A stretch of 14,525 nucleotides of DNA. It comes from a bacterium. Lineage in GTDB: Bacteria > Latescibacterota > Latescibacteria > Latescibacterales > Latescibacteraceae. The translations under genes and the position numbers were made by a program. Within the stretch, counting starts at the first letter, position 1; each line of letters opens with the position of its first letter. The stretch spans positions 1-14,525 of the forward strand of contig JAJFUH010000010.1 in NCBI GenBank assembly GCA_021372535.1, read 5' to 3'. Below, one piece after another: positions 1 through 6,497 of this stretch. The notes beneath the pieces are model-generated. The model was not told the origin of the DNA. It was given only the letters and a program-made list of their open reading frames with translations, and did no database searches.

Positions 1-1
1 C

Positions 2-33
2 GGGCGTGTGAAAAAGACACTTTTTCACCGCCC
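2..33. repeat. Long imperfect hairpin at window start
   Basis: The arm GGGCG-T-GTGAAAAAG pairs with CTTTTTCAC-CGCCC across a 3-base ACA loop. This gives 14 base pairs with one bulged T at position 7. The GC-rich part is at the base of the stem and no T-run follows, so it is not a classical intrinsic terminator. It may mark the 3' end of a gene left of the window or be a dispersed palindromic repeat. Confidence 0.5.
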
Positions 34-219
34 TCTTAGGGGGAAAGGGATTAAGGGTTAGGGGGCCTGATCTGATACCCGGGAATTCACTCCGGGGTAG
101 TTCATTTCTTCAGCAGTGAAATAACCGATACAATGCCTGTCAATAATCAGCCTTGACACGATAAATGACATCCCGAAAATCAAAAAAATATGGAAGTGCA
201 CATTTTTTACGTGTTAAAA

Positions 220-248
220 TTGTGAATTTGTATTATGTTGATTATATT
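220..248 (+). promoter_or_regulatory. Candidate sigma-70 promoter for the HD gene
   Basis: TTGTGA (220-225) and TATATT (243-248) are separated by exactly 17 bases, in an AT-rich patch about 95 bases before the ATG at 344. The same hexamer pair recurs, with an 18-base spacer, before the flavodiiron gene. Apart from this and the hairpin at 2-33, positions 1-343 hold nothing I can identify. Confidence 0.4.
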
Positions 249-343
249 ATTATATCTGCGCCAACAATGTCCGGTTACCCGGATGTTTTCTATTCTTTCC
301 TGACAGTTCCGTATCCGGGGACATACAACATAAAGGATGGTGT

Positions 344-1129
344 ATGATTTCGAGTATTATAGAGAGTTGTACAACGTGGCTGCATGACTATGTGAATACG
401 TTTCAGCACGATGGGAACGAGCATTTTCTCATGATTCGGCACAAGCTCAATCACAGTAAACGTGTCGCGCAATACTGCCGTGAACTGGCGAAGGACCTTC
501 AGTGGACGGATGAGGATGTGGCAACAGGTGAACTGCTCGGACTTCTCCACGATGTGGGACGGTTTCCGCAGCTGACAGAATTCGGAACATTCGTGGACGC
601 ATGTTCGGTCAATCATGGCGAGCGCGGATACGAGGTTGCCCGTGAATTGCAGATACTTTCCACCCTTTCATCCCGTCATCGCCTCGGTGTACTTGACGGC
701 ATCCGTTATCATAACTGCCGCGAAATCCCGCAGGGGCTCGATCGGGACAGCCTTCCGTTTGTAAAACTTGTCAGGGATGCCGATAAGCTCGATATATTCA
801 ATACATTAAGTACCAGCATGCTCGAAAAGGATTTTATGGATCAGCTTGAAAAAACCCTGAAAATCCGTCAGGACGGCCCTGTCGATCCTGGAGCTCTCAA
901 TGATGTTCTTGAACAGAAAACTGTTTCCGATTCACACACCAGATCGGTTAACGACTTCCGGCTTATGCAGTTATCCTGGGTGTATGATATCAATTTCAAA
1001 CCGACATTCATGCGGTTGCATACAAGCGGAATTATCGGGAAGATATCAATGCTCATACCGGATACCGATAGAGTTCGGGAAGCAAAGGAATCGATAGAAT
1101 CGTACCTGAAAGACCGTGTCTCATGCTGA
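344..1129 (+). CDS. HD-domain phosphohydrolase (metal-dependent)
   Basis: This 261-residue soluble protein carries an HD-superfamily signature: His37 in the first helix, the His69-Asp70 doublet in 'LLHDVGRF', His91 in 'NHGERG', His123 in 'RYHN' and Asp145 in 'RDADKLD'. That order is typical of HD hydrolases that bind one or two divalent metals and cleave phosphate esters of nucleotides or related compounds. The substrate cannot be told from the sequence. The start at 344 is supported by AAAGGA (332-337), six bases upstream. The stop lies 99 bases before perR and a strong promoter intervenes, so the gene is probably its own transcription unit. A link to the oxidative-stress genes downstream is unproven. 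No output or sensor domain is visible on either side of the HD core. Confidence 0.8.
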   Translation: MISSIIESCTTWLHDYVNTFQHDGNEHFLMIRHKLNHSKRVAQYCRELAKDLQWTDEDVATGELLGLLHDVGRFPQLTEFGTFVDACSVNHGERGYEVARELQILSTLSSRHRLGVLDGIRYHNCREIPQGLDRDSLPFVKLVRDADKLDIFNTLSTSMLEKDFMDQLEKTLKIRQDGPVDPGALNDVLEQKTVSDSHTRSVNDFRLMQLSWVYDINFKPTFMRLHTSGIIGKISMLIPDTDRVREAKESIESYLKDRVSC

Positions 1130-1163
1130 ACATATTTTTTTTTAAGAATTTGCATAAAATCGC

Positions 1164-1192
1164 TTGACAAATAGTTTTAACGGATTTATTAT
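1164..1192 (+). promoter_or_regulatory. Strong sigma-70 promoter of perR
   Basis: TTGACA (1164-1169) and TATTAT (1187-1192) are separated by an ideal 17-base spacer. The predicted transcription start is near 1199, about 30 bases before the GTG start. The -10 box is overlapped on its downstream side by a Fur-family-like palindrome, which fits repression by the encoded regulator. Confidence 0.7.
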
Positions 1193-1215
1193 TAGTAACA
1201 ATTATCAATACTATT
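1191..1215. promoter_or_regulatory. Probable PerR/Fur operator (autoregulation)
   Basis: An imperfect 25-base dyad centred on 1203 has arms TAGTA (1193-1197) and TACTA (1209-1213) around an AT-N-AT core. The central 15-mer (1196-1210) matches 9 of the 14 informative positions of the Bacillus subtilis PerR box TTATAATNATTATAA. It starts at the end of the -10 box and covers the expected transcription start, so a bound repressor would block transcription. The assignment rests on position and partial match only. Confidence 0.5.
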
Positions 1216-1228
1216 AAGGAGCTGAAGT

Positions 1229-1651
1229 GTGGGAACTGCAGATTTCAGAATGACACGTCAGAGGAGGATGATTCTCCAGGAGTTGAGGAAAGTTCGCACC
1301 CATCCGACTGCGGACGAAATCTATGTACAGATCCGTAAAATCATGCCTCGTATCAGCCTCGGTACAGTGTACCGTAATCTCGAAATTCTTTCCGAGATGG
1401 GCATAATCAGGAAAATTGAAGGATGCGGGAACCAGAAGCGGTTCGATGGCAATGCGGAAAACCATTACCATATTCGATGCATGCATTGCGGGAAGGTCGA
1501 TGATTTACCGGGAGATGTTGTATCGGGCATCATATACGACAACGGAAAAATGCTTGGTTATCATGTTCTCGATCATACGCTTTATTTCAACGGTATATGC
1601 AAGTCATGCAATTCCAGAAAAACCGAACCCCGGGATAACAAAAATCTTTAG
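1229..1651 (+). CDS. perR: PerR-type Fur-family peroxide-sensing repressor
   Basis: This 140-residue Fur-family protein has an N-terminal winged helix ('TRQRRMIL', 'HPTADEIY', 'SLGTVYRNLEIL') and a C-terminal metal-binding dimerisation domain. The structural zinc site is C84xxC87 with C123xxC126. Candidate regulatory metal ligands are His25, Asp73, His79, His81 and Asp92, which correspond to B. subtilis PerR His37, Asp85, His91, His93 and Asp104. Asp92, five residues after the second zinc cysteine, is important: PerR has Asp there, whereas Fur has Glu and responds to iron. In PerR, Fe-bound histidines are oxidised by H2O2 and repression is lost. Translation starts at GTG, with AAGGAG (1216-1221) seven bases upstream. 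It heads a run of peroxide, superoxide and iron-handling genes, its likely regulon. Confidence 0.88.
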   Translation: MGTADFRMTRQRRMILQELRKVRTHPTADEIYVQIRKIMPRISLGTVYRNLEILSEMGIIRKIEGCGNQKRFDGNAENHYHIRCMHCGKVDDLPGDVVSGIIYDNGKMLGYHVLDHTLYFNGICKSCNSRKTEPRDNKNL

Positions 1652-1695
1652 AACTGGGCGGAAAATCTTTATTAAATGTATGATATTACACCTAT

Positions 1696-1723
1696 CCTGT
1701 CCCTTAATTATTTTAAAGACAGG
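1696..1723. promoter_or_regulatory. PerR-box-like sequence in a stem-loop before rubrerythrin
   Basis: In the 137-base gap between perR and rubrerythrin, CCTGTC (1696-1701) and GACAGG (1718-1723) form an inverted repeat around a TTAA-N5-TTAA core. The 15-mer 1702-1716 matches 10 of 14 informative positions of the B. subtilis PerR box. It could be a second operator controlling rubrerythrin and the genes beyond it, or simply an mRNA hairpin. I see no clear sigma-70 promoter beside it. Confidence 0.35.
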
Positions 1724-1788
1724 GCAGAGAGCGGTGTGAGGGGTGTTTTTAGCTGCCCATTAACACGTATATCAGGCAGGAGGTTATG

Positions 1789-2364
1789 ATGACTCAATTA
1801 AAAGGTTCCAGAACGGAGAAGAATCTGCTTACCGCTTTTGCCGGGGAATCGCAGGCCCGCAATCGTTACACCTATTTTTCCAGTCAGGCAAAAAAGGACG
1901 GGTTTGTTCAGATAGCCAATATTTTTGCCGAAACGGCGGATCAGGAGAAAGAACATGCCAAGCGGCTTTTCAAATTCCTCGAAGGCGGAGAGGTCGAGAT
2001 CAAAGCCTCTTTCCCGGCTGGCGTGATCGGGACGACATCCGCTAATCTCAAGGAATCCGCTGCCGGCGAGCACTATGAGCAGGCCGAAATGTATCCGGGA
2101 TTTGCGAAGACCGCGCTCGAAGAGGGATTCAACGAGATAGCCGCTGTTTTCAATGCAATAGCCGTTGCCGAGCGTCAGCACGAGAAACGGTATCTCGACC
2201 TCGCAAAAAATATTGATACCGGACGGGTGTTCAAGCGTACAAGTTCTGTGGTCTGGCGCTGCATCAACTGCGGGTATCTTTACGAGGGGACGGAAGCTCC
2301 GGCAAAATGTGCCGCCTGTAATCACCCGCGGGATCACTTCGAGCTGCTCGGCGAAAACTGGTAA
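1789..2364 (+). CDS. rbr: Rubrerythrin (NADH-linked peroxide reductase)
   Basis: Rubrerythrin reduces H2O2 to water in the cytoplasm of anaerobes with electrons relayed by rubredoxin-type centres. The 191-residue protein has the usual length and order: a ferritin-like four-helix diiron domain (about 1-145), then a rubredoxin-like [FeS4] domain. Diiron ligands match the Desulfovibrio vulgaris pattern: Glu20, Glu53 in 'DQEKEH', Glu94 and Glu97 in 'GEHYE', Glu128 and His131 in 'AERQH'. The FeS4 cysteines are C158xxC161 and C174xxC177. Two adjacent ATGs exist. AGGAGG (1778-1783) lies only 2 bases from the first (1786) but 5 from the second, so 1789 is preferred. It follows perR by 137 bases and precedes tpx by 155, so it may have separate transcripts. 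Confidence 0.95.
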   Translation: MTQLKGSRTEKNLLTAFAGESQARNRYTYFSSQAKKDGFVQIANIFAETADQEKEHAKRLFKFLEGGEVEIKASFPAGVIGTTSANLKESAAGEHYEQAEMYPGFAKTALEEGFNEIAAVFNAIAVAERQHEKRYLDLAKNIDTGRVFKRTSSVVWRCINCGYLYEGTEAPAKCAACNHPRDHFELLGENW

Positions 2365-2519
2365 TAAAACCCTGCCACAATACGTCATGGGTATATTGCA
2401 CCGGTGAATATAACAGTGACTTCCGGCATCGTCATGATCAGTTTACAGAGCATTTATTCCAGATAATGGATTTCATGTATATCCACTGAAGCAACAACTT
2501 CCGGAGAAAGGAAGTGCTC

Positions 2520-3035
2520 ATGAATGAACGTACAGGTATCATCACGTTTCAGGGAAACCCCCTGACGCTGATGGGTAATACACTCAGGGTGGGGGATAAG
2601 GCGCCGGATTTTATGGCAACGGCAAATGACATGTCGCCGGTCGAGTTTTCATCGTTTCGGGGGAAAACCGTCATTCTGTCATCGGTGCCTTCACTCGATA
2701 CACCGGTATGCGATACCGAGACCCGGAGATTCAATGTCGAGGCGGGCAAGTTTGGACCCGATGTTGTTGTCCTCACCATCAGCATGGATCTTCCGTTCGC
2801 TCAGAAACGATGGTGCGCCGCAAACGGCATTTCACACGTTCAGACTGTTTCCGATTACCGTGAGACCTCATTCGGTATATCCTGCGGCATGCTTATAAAA
2901 GAGCTGAAGCTCCTTGCCAGGGCGGTATTCATCGTAGACCGTAAAGGAATCATCAGATATATCCAGCTTGTAAAAGAAGTTACCAATGAGCCGGATTACG
3001 GAGAAATTCTCGATGCACTGAAAAATCTTGCATGA
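2520..3035 (+). CDS. tpx: Thiol peroxidase, atypical 2-Cys peroxiredoxin
   Basis: Tpx reduces H2O2 and alkyl hydroperoxides using a cysteine pair recycled by thioredoxin. The 171-residue protein fits the family. The peroxidatic Cys64 lies in 'SLDTPVCDTET' with Thr61 three residues before it, and the resolving Cys99 lies in 'QKRWCA', matching E. coli Cys61/Cys95. The conserved 'LLARAVFIVD' segment supplies Arg134. The N-terminal 'GNPLTLMGN...VGDKAPDF' is also diagnostic. Cys122 is extra. Start choice: ATG 2520 has AAGGA at 2508-2512, while an in-frame GTG at 2514 has GGAG at 2503-2506. ATG is favoured because the N-terminus then aligns with the family, but GTG is not excluded. It opens a tight run with the ACT-like gene (12-base gap), dfx and ftn. 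No thioredoxin gene is visible nearby. Confidence 0.93.
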   Translation: MNERTGIITFQGNPLTLMGNTLRVGDKAPDFMATANDMSPVEFSSFRGKTVILSSVPSLDTPVCDTETRRFNVEAGKFGPDVVVLTISMDLPFAQKRWCAANGISHVQTVSDYRETSFGISCGMLIKELKLLARAVFIVDRKGIIRYIQLVKEVTNEPDYGEILDALKNLA

Positions 3036-3047
3036 AGGAGTGGAAAA

Positions 3048-3302
3048 ATGGAAAAAAGTATCCTGCTTGTGCTGGTCGGAAACCGTCAGGAAAGCGCCAT
3101 TGCTGTGCAGAAAATTCTGACAGAGATGGGATGTTTCGTCAAAACGCGGCTCGGTATCCATGACGAGACGCCTGAATCGTGCTCCAATACCGGTCTCATA
3201 ATTCTCGAACTTATGGGAAAGGAAAAGGAGAAAAAGGAAGTGGTTGAAAAGCTGAAAGCTGTCAAACATGTCAGCGTGAAACTGGTCAACTTAACAGTCT
3301 GA
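3048..3302 (+). CDS. Small TM1266/ACT-like (ferredoxin-fold) protein
   Basis: This 84-residue protein reads as one beta-alpha-beta-beta-alpha-beta unit: strand 'SILLVLVG', helix 'ESAIAVQKILTEMG', strand 'KTRLGIHD', strand 'GLIILELMG', helix 'KKEVVEKLKAV', strand 'VSVKLVNL'. By eye it resembles the TM1266 family (Thermotoga TM1266, an ACT/NikR-C-like fold), often annotated as 'iron-only hydrogenase system regulator' because it usually sits near [FeFe]-hydrogenase maturation genes. No hydrogenase genes are present here. AAGGAG (3035-3040) overlaps the tpx stop and lies 7 bases before the ATG, so it is translated within the tpx-dfx-ftn operon. It has no DNA-binding domain. It could sense a small molecule or metal, or bind a partner. 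Family assignment is moderate and function unknown. Confidence 0.6.
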   Translation: MEKSILLVLVGNRQESAIAVQKILTEMGCFVKTRLGIHDETPESCSNTGLIILELMGKEKEKKEVVEKLKAVKHVSVKLVNLTV

Positions 3303-3320
3303 AAATGAAGGAGATATATA

Positions 3321-3695
3321 ATGGCGGTAAAAATGGGAATATACAAGTGTGAGCTGTGCGGCAACATTGTCGAGGTGCTCCATGAAGGCGAAGGGGAACT
3401 GGTATGCTGCGGTCAGCCGATGAAGCAGTACAAGGAAAATACGGTTGACGCCGCAAAGGAGAAGCATGTTCCGGTTATCACCAAAACGGCGAAGGGTTTC
3501 AAGGTTGCGGTCGGCAGTGTCGCCCATCCCATGGAAGACAAGCACTACATTGAATGGATCGAGCTGATCGCCGATGGTAAAGCCTACCGTCAGTTCCTCA
3601 AGCCCGGACAGGTTCCCGAAGCGGAATTCTGCATCGATGCCCAGAAAGTAACAGCCCGCGAATACTGCAATATACACGGTTTATGGAAAGCATAA
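3321..3695 (+). CDS. dfx: Desulfoferrodoxin (two-domain superoxide reductase)
   Basis: This enzyme reduces superoxide to H2O2 without releasing O2, with electrons from rubredoxin. The 124 residues contain both iron centres of the 2Fe class. The N-terminal desulforedoxin domain (about 5-40) has Cys10, Cys13, Cys29 and Cys30 for the FeCys4 centre I. The C-terminal catalytic domain has the FeHis4Cys centre II: His49 in 'EKHVPVI' with catalytic Glu47-Lys48, His69, His75 in 'HYIEWI', Cys116 and His119 in 'CNIHGLW'. The start is clear: AAGGAG (3308-3313), then 7 bases, then ATG. It sits 18 bases after the ACT-like gene and 21 before ferritin, so co-expression is very likely. No signal peptide, so cytoplasmic. 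Its H2O2 product is the substrate of the neighbouring rubrerythrin and Tpx. Confidence 0.96.
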   Translation: MAVKMGIYKCELCGNIVEVLHEGEGELVCCGQPMKQYKENTVDAAKEKHVPVITKTAKGFKVAVGSVAHPMEDKHYIEWIELIADGKAYRQFLKPGQVPEAEFCIDAQKVTAREYCNIHGLWKA

Positions 3696-3716
3696 CAGTA
3701 TCACGAGGAGGTTTTC

Positions 3717-4235
3717 ATGCTCAGTAAAAAAATGGAAAAAGCTCTCAACGAACAAATAAATAAAGAAATGTATTCGTCCTATCTGTATTTGTCCATGGTA
3801 GCGTATTTCGAATCTCTGAATCTTCCCGGTTTTTCTCAGTGGATGCGTGTCCAGACACAGGAAGAGCTGTTTCACGGGATGAAAATATACGACCATATCA
3901 ATCAGCGCGGCGGAAGGGTTGTTCTTAAGGCGATCGATGCGCCTGTGACGGAATGGGCTTCTCCGCTTGCGGCCTTTGAGGCTGCGTATGATCATGAGAA
4001 GTTCATCACGAACAGTATCAACAAACTCGTTGATCTGGCCCGTACCGAGCACGACCATGCGACCGATATTTTTCTGCAGTGGTATGTGACCGAGCAGATT
4101 GAAGAGGAGATGAATGCCGATACTATTTCCCGTCAGCTCAAACTGGCGGGCGAATCTCCCAATGCCCTCCTCATGCTCGACCGTGAGCTCGGAGCCCGTG
4201 TATTCACAATGCCGGCTCAGACCGGACAGGCATGA
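3717..4235 (+). CDS. ftnA: Bacterial non-haem ferritin
   Basis: This 172-residue four-helix protein should assemble into 24-subunit iron-storage cages. In register with E. coli FtnA numbering it keeps Glu17, Glu50, His53 and Glu94, plus Gln127 and Glu130, so the ferroxidase centre is complete. 'EELFHGMKIYDHINQRGG' is typical of the family. There is no haem-binding methionine of the bacterioferritin kind in the expected place. AGGAGG lies just before ATG 3717. It is the last member of the tight tpx-ACT-dfx-ftn run. Its role here is probably to keep ferrous iron from reacting with the H2O2 made by the superoxide reductases (inference). An unusually perfect 11-bp hairpin follows its stop, before the exported superoxide reductase gene. 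Confidence 0.95.
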   Translation: MLSKKMEKALNEQINKEMYSSYLYLSMVAYFESLNLPGFSQWMRVQTQEELFHGMKIYDHINQRGGRVVLKAIDAPVTEWASPLAAFEAAYDHEKFITNSINKLVDLARTEHDHATDIFLQWYVTEQIEEEMNADTISRQLKLAGESPNALLMLDRELGARVFTMPAQTGQA

Positions 4236-4307
4236 CACCATGCATCATCGGGATATCCTGACCGGGTTATAACGCTGACCACCGGTTAAAATCGCATATC
4301 ATTCAAT

Positions 4308-4333
4308 CGGGTAATGGATCAGTCCATTACCCG
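4308..4333. repeat. Perfect 11-bp stem-loop between ftn and the exported SOR gene
   Basis: CGGGTAATGGA (4308-4318) pairs perfectly with TCCATTACCCG (4323-4333) across a TCAG loop. It ends 27 bases before the start codon of the next gene. No T-run follows, so intrinsic termination would be weak. It may act as an RNA-processing or mRNA-stabilising hairpin, an attenuator, or a protein-binding dyad. Confidence 0.7.
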
Positions 4334-4360
4334 GTAGTTTCAGTGAAAGGATTGGTAATC

Positions 4361-4819
4361 ATGAAACGGAGAGAGATTATAAAAAGTTCCGCGATTCTGG
4401 CCGGTGCGGCTTTTACGGCCGGCAATGTCTATGCTGCCGATGCCCAGGGCGGCGGCGACCGTTTCGGTTCGGTGATCATTTCTCCCGACAAGGAGATGGG
4501 GAAAGAAAAGCATGTTCCGGTTATCGATGCTCCCGCCGCGGCCAAAATCGGCGAACCCTTTAACGTTACCGTGACTGTCGGGAAAGTAGTGCCTCATCCG
4601 AACACAGTCGAACACCATATCAAGTGGATCCATCTCTATGCGAAAGAGGAAGGTTCGCAGTATGCTGTCGATATTGCACGTGTGGATTTCGGCGCCACGG
4701 TCGCACAGCCTTCGATCACCGTTCCGGTCATGCTGCAGAAGGATTCAACGCTCTATGCCGTTGAGCACTGCAACATCCACGGCCTCTGGGATTACTCGGT
4801 AAAAGTGAAAGTGAGCTGA
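4361..4819 (+). CDS. Exported superoxide reductase (neelaredoxin-like, Tat signal)
   Basis: The 152-residue protein is the catalytic superoxide reductase domain only, without the FeCys4 domain. Centre II is intact: Glu49-Lys50-His51 in 'EKHVPVI', His79, His85 in 'HHIKWI', Cys137 and His140 in 'CNIHGLW'. Its N-terminus is an export signal: 'KRREIIK' (residues 2-8) fits the twin-arginine pattern RRx-hydrophobic-hydrophobic-K. A weakly hydrophobic stretch to about residue 22 follows, with a likely signal peptidase site after Ala25 ('VYA'). Tat export would suit a protein that binds iron in the cytoplasm. ATG 4361 is preferred over the in-frame GTG 4343 because GAAAGGA precedes it and the signal starts there. 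It shares an 18-base identical stretch with dfx (4508-4525 vs 3462-3479). Its periplasmic electron donor is unknown. An alternative is membrane retention by an uncleaved signal. Confidence 0.88.
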   Translation: MKRREIIKSSAILAGAAFTAGNVYAADAQGGGDRFGSVIISPDKEMGKEKHVPVIDAPAAAKIGEPFNVTVTVGKVVPHPNTVEHHIKWIHLYAKEEGSQYAVDIARVDFGATVAQPSITVPVMLQKDSTLYAVEHCNIHGLWDYSVKVKVS

Positions 4820-5019
4820 AAAGACAGCCAGTCATATCGACTGTGGAATATGACGGACGAGCGACGGGAAATCGTGCGGTAACGGCGATACATCCCGGAT
4901 AAGAAAGGATTATCGGTAAGCATGCATTAATCATCCTCCTTGTTGAAAAACGGGATTATGATCAAAAGACCGTTCCATGGCCTTTCTATAAGAAGTTACG
5001 TACGAACTTATCGATATCG

Positions 5020-5041
5020 GCCCGGGGTTTCGTCCCCGGGC
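5020..5041. terminator. GC-rich hairpin, possible end of the perR-SOR transcript
   Basis: GCCCGGGG (5020-5027) pairs perfectly with CCCCGGGC (5034-5041) around TTTCGT. The stem is very stable, but the following bases (TGCATGATTCTATTG) are not a T-run. Termination is therefore plausible but not certain; it lies about 200 bases after the exported reductase gene. Confidence 0.4.
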
Positions 5042-5167
5042 TGCATGATTCTATTGATAACCCGGAAAAATTTTGTCTATGGCCGTTTTATTTTTACGCC
5101 CCGACACTCTTCCTGTATTCATACCCGTACTTTCATCGTAATATGTATTTACAACGTTTTTTCACGC

Positions 5168-5197
5168 TTGTGAATGGAGCGGTTTTTTTTGTATATT
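5168..5197 (+). promoter_or_regulatory. Candidate promoter of the flavodiiron-rubredoxin operon
   Basis: TTGTGA (5168-5173) and TATATT (5192-5197) are 18 bases apart, giving a leader of roughly 50 bases. The two hexamers are the same as those proposed before the HD gene at 220-248. The -35 hexamer lies in the TTCAC/GTGAA hairpin, so regulation there is possible. Confidence 0.35.
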
Positions 5198-5253
5198 TAC
5201 CCGTGGAATAAGAGCGTTCAAATATCACCGGGTGAAAATCGATGGGGAGTATC

Positions 5254-6468
5254 ATGAAAGAATCGTTTCATGCCGTACCGATAACGGAACATGTGTACTG
5301 GGTCGGTGCAATCGACTGGAATATCAGGGATTTTCATGGTTATGCGACGAACAGAGGTTCGACGTATAATGCGTATCTGGTTCTGGCCGACACCGTTACG
5401 CTTATAGACACGGTCAAGGCTCCGTTCAGGGACGAGATGATGGCCCGTATCGCTTCGGTGATCGATCTGCGGGACATCTCAGTCATCGTTTCCAATCATT
5501 CGGAGATGGATCATTCCGGGAGTCTTCCCGAGGTCATCGACATGGTGAAACCCGATCGGGTGTATGCCTCGAAGATGGGGCTTAAGGCGCTGGAATCCCA
5601 TTTTCACCACGACCTGGGTGTCATTGCGGTTGAGGATGGCGGCAGTATCGGTCTGGGCTCCATGAATATGAGCTTTTACGAAACCCGTATGCTCCACTGG
5701 CCGGACAGCATGATCGGTTATCTGCCGGAAGAGAAGCTCCTGTTTTCGCAGGACGCATTCGGTATGCATCTGGCATCGACCGAGCGTTTCGCTGATATGA
5801 TAAGCCCGTCCGTTCTCGAATACGAAGCGAAGAAATACTATGCAAACATACTGCTTCCGTATTCACAGCTCATTACGAAGCTTCTTGACAAGGTGGGGCA
5901 GCTCGGGCTCGATATACGGACGGTCGCTCCCGACCATGGACCCGTGTGGCGGACAGACGATGATATTCGAAAAGTCCTCGGATGGTACACCGCATGGGCA
6001 GAGCAGAAACCCGCTCCCAAAGCGGTAGTGGTGTATGATACCATGTGGAAGAGCTCCGACACCATGGCGCGGGTCATTGCGGATGGACTTACAAGCGGGG
6101 GGATCAGCGTGAAAGTGATGTCCCTCGGTTCCTTTCACCGGAGCGATGTGATAACCGAGCTTATGGATGCCGGCGCGCTCATTGTGGGCAGCCCCACGCT
6201 CAACAACAACATGTTCCCGACAGTAGCCGATGCCATGATTTACCTGAAGGGATTGAAGCCGAAAAATCTTATCGGCGCTGTTTTCGGTTCCTATGGCTGG
6301 AGCGGAGAAGCGGTGAAGCAGCTTGAGAGTCTGCTCGATGAAATGAATATCACCCGGGTCGCAGACAGTGTAAAAACACTTTATGTTCCCGATCAGGAAG
6401 CCATCGGCAGGTGTTATAATCTCGGAAAAACGGTTGCGGAAAAACTGAGAAATTTACTTGAATCATGA
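5254..6468 (+). CDS. fprA: Flavodiiron protein (O2/NO reductase)
   Basis: This 404-residue class A flavodiiron protein probably reduces O2 to water, or NO to N2O, in the cytoplasm. The N-terminal metallo-beta-lactamase-like domain (about 1-250) has all diiron ligands: His82, Glu84, Asp86 and His87 ('HSEMDH'), His148, Asp167 and His228 ('PDHGPVW'). The C-terminal flavodoxin domain (about 256-404) starts '[16 protein letters not shown]' and continues with '[11 protein letters not shown]' and 'GSYGWSGEA', which bind FMN. '[17 protein letters not shown]' is the usual family N-terminus. ATG 5254 has GGGGAG (5244-5249) four bases upstream; the upstream in-frame ATG at 5242 has no ribosome site. Rubredoxin, its known electron donor, follows 29 bases later. 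There is no C-terminal rubredoxin or flavin reductase fusion. Confidence 0.95.
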   Translation: MKESFHAVPITEHVYWVGAIDWNIRDFHGYATNRGSTYNAYLVLADTVTLIDTVKAPFRDEMMARIASVIDLRDISVIVSNHSEMDHSGSLPEVIDMVKPDRVYASKMGLKALESHFHHDLGVIAVEDGGSIGLGSMNMSFYETRMLHWPDSMIGYLPEEKLLFSQDAFGMHLASTERFADMISPSVLEYEAKKYYANILLPYSQLITKLLDKVGQLGLDIRTVAPDHGPVWRTDDDIRKVLGWYTAWAEQKPAPKAVVVYDTMWKSSDTMARVIADGLTSGGISVKVMSLGSFHRSDVITELMDAGALIVGSPTLNNNMFPTVADAMIYLKGLKPKNLIGAVFGSYGWSGEAVKQLESLLDEMNITRVADSVKTLYVPDQEAIGRCYNLGKTVAEKLRNLLES

Positions 6469-6497
6469 CGAATCCTATATATGACAGGGAGGACTGT

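Larger units (their letters stand above)
4820..5253. other. 434-base gap between the two parts of the stress island
   Basis: No convincing gene is present. It contains a GATAA-N7-TTATC dyad (4898-4914) that faintly recalls a Fur-family site, the GC-rich hairpin at 5020-5041, a small TTCAC/GTGAA hairpin (5161-5174) with T8 at 5183-5190, and an 11-base TCACCGGGTGA palindrome (5225-5235). A promoter candidate for the flavodiiron gene lies at 5168-5197. An ATG-started stretch of 77 codons (4940-5173) encodes nothing resembling a real protein. Confidence 0.6.

Noticed and set aside
1798-2388. 196-codon reverse-strand frame opposite rubrerythrin
   Set aside because: Antisense shadow of a gene with every active-site residue conserved; no ribosome site or recognisable motif.
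3681-4241. 186-codon reverse-strand frame opposite ferritin
   Set aside because: Antisense shadow; the ferritin frame keeps all ferroxidase ligands.
4940-5173. Open frame of 77 codons on the + strand between the exported reductase and fprA
   Set aside because: No ribosome site, biased Arg/Tyr/Cys-rich composition, runs through two hairpins, and looks like no protein family.
6465-6497. Upstream ATG overlapping the fprA stop as the rubredoxin start
   Set aside because: Would add 11 residues absent from rubredoxins; AGGGAGGA points clearly to ATG 6498.
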